Of a DNA stretch of 64,000 nt, positions 63,587 to 64,000 are shown one piece after another. Numbering within the stretch: position 1 is the stretch's first letter; each line of letters begins with the position of its first letter. Under the pieces are notes generated by a model that was not told the DNA's origin, did no database searches, and worked only from the letters and a program-made list of their open reading frames with translations. Source of the stretch: Candidatus Bathyarchaeota archaeon. GTDB lineage: Archaea; Thermoproteota; Bathyarchaeia; TCS64. The position numbers were made by a program, and so were the translations under genes. The DNA lies in the NCBI GenBank assembly GCA_030739585.1, contig JASLYX010000006.1:25302-89301 (forward strand), written 5' to 3'.

Positions 63587-64000
63587 ATGGATAAAATATC
63601 TAAAACCTTGGAGCAGCTTAAGGGTGAACATGTTGAACGAATTGTCAAAGTATTGAGGCAGCCGACTATATTCAACGATTACCCAAATATCCGAAAATGC
63701 GCTGAAATTTATGTAGACTACCTAAAAAAGGCAGGGATGAAAGAGGTTTCCCTCATTGAAACAGATGGAAGCCCCCTGGTTTATGGTGAGCACTATTGTG
63801 GGGCAGCCAAAACTGTCTTGGTCTATAACTTCTTCGACATGTTACCGAAGAAAGACGAGGATCAGGTCTTCGAGTCAGAAGTAAAGGACATAGAGCCTTT
63901 TGGAAGGTGTGTAACGGGTAGGAGCATGGGTATGAAGGGGAGTGGCGTTGCGTTCATAAATGCCATTGAGGGTTGTCTTAAGGCAGAGGGAAAGTTGCCT
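63587..64000 (+). CDS. M20 family peptidase-like, N-terminal part, altered zinc ligands
   Basis: Reads MDKISKTLEQLKGEHVERIV from ATG 63587, with AAAGGTG just upstream, and runs off the window after 138 residues. It follows the M20 plan: RQPTIFNDYPNIRKCAEIYV, then VLVYNFFDMLP where GHxDVxP is expected, so the zinc His is Phe82, and GRSMGMKG where GRGxxDxKG is expected, so the bridging Asp is Gly115. In other sequences Met can replace that His, so some such proteins may still work. The C-terminal part is not visible. It could be a peptidase, a deacylase or an inactive homolog. Confidence 0.75.
   Translation, partial: MDKISKTLEQLKGEHVERIVKVLRQPTIFNDYPNIRKCAEIYVDYLKKAGMKEVSLIETDGSPLVYGEHYCGAAKTVLVYNFFDMLPKKDEDQVFESEVKDIEPFGRCVTGRSMGMKGSGVAFINAIEGCLKAEGKLP

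Noticed and set aside
1..64000. Global reassignment of TAG to an amino acid
   Set aside because: At least a dozen well-bounded genes here end in TAG directly before a neighbouring gene or promoter, so TAG works as a normal stop.

Overview
The window reads as chromosomal DNA of an archaeon, most likely from the TACK side and plausibly Bathyarchaeia-like; that placement is inference from gene content. The archaeal markers are clear: the GatD/GatE tRNA-dependent amidotransferase, archaeal NMN adenylyltransferase, EF-1alpha with uS10, XPB helicase with Bax1, RtcA, HerA/NurA, and a proteasome beta subunit of the 'silent' type known from Crenarchaeota. Many genes have an AT-rich TATA-like element 20-40 bases before the start codon, as expected for archaeal promoters with short or no leaders. 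No CRISPR array, rRNA, transposase or integrase was seen. One tRNA gene, tRNA-Ala(CGC), is present.

Layout. 0-2 kb: the end of an M20 peptidase, a Nudix gene broken by an amber codon, and a DUF166 protein. 1.9-7 kb: a HerA-NurA pair faces a compact operon of five tiny winged-helix paralogs, followed on the opposite strand by two related winged-helix proteins; this is the least explained block. 7.5-9.9 kb: an uncharacterised NAD(P)-binding oxidoreductase and a class V aminotransferase. 10.4-20.5 kb: information processing and repair (gatE, gatD, a phosphoribosyltransferase, nadM, a B3/B4 domain protein, rtcA, XPB, bax1, proteasome beta). 21-28 kb: tRNA-Ala, a sugar-isomerase-like gene broken by a second amber codon, a soluble reductive-dehalogenase homolog and a large isoleucyl-tRNA synthetase. 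28.3-31.8 kb: a nucleotide-sugar set (dehydrogenase, aminotransferase, acetyltransferase) that fits synthesis of a diacetamido-uronic acid for glycans. 31.9-41.5 kb: an accessory stretch with an AspA/AstE-like protein, two MFS transporters, a truncated surface-protein remnant, tandem bicupins, a class III aminotransferase and a type 2 malate/lactate dehydrogenase. 41.6-43.4 kb: uS10 and EF-1alpha.

43.6-64 kb is dominated by peptide and amino-acid use: an M14 carboxypeptidase, an S9 peptidase, a complete dipeptide/oligopeptide ABC importer whose binding protein carries a Pro/Lys-rich stalk and two PKD domains, two nitroreductases, a class I/II aminotransferase, two more AspA/AstE-like proteins, a saccharopine-dehydrogenase-like protein, a ureohydrolase-like protein and the start of an M20 peptidase. 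Together they suggest a peptide-fermenting or peptide-scavenging lifestyle.

The most notable recurring pattern is that members of three different metallohydrolase families (AspA/AstE, ureohydrolase, M20) have lost metal ligands or catalytic residues at the expected motif positions, next to intact relatives. The proteasome beta subunit also lacks the catalytic N-terminal threonine, and two otherwise intact genes are split by a single in-frame TAG.
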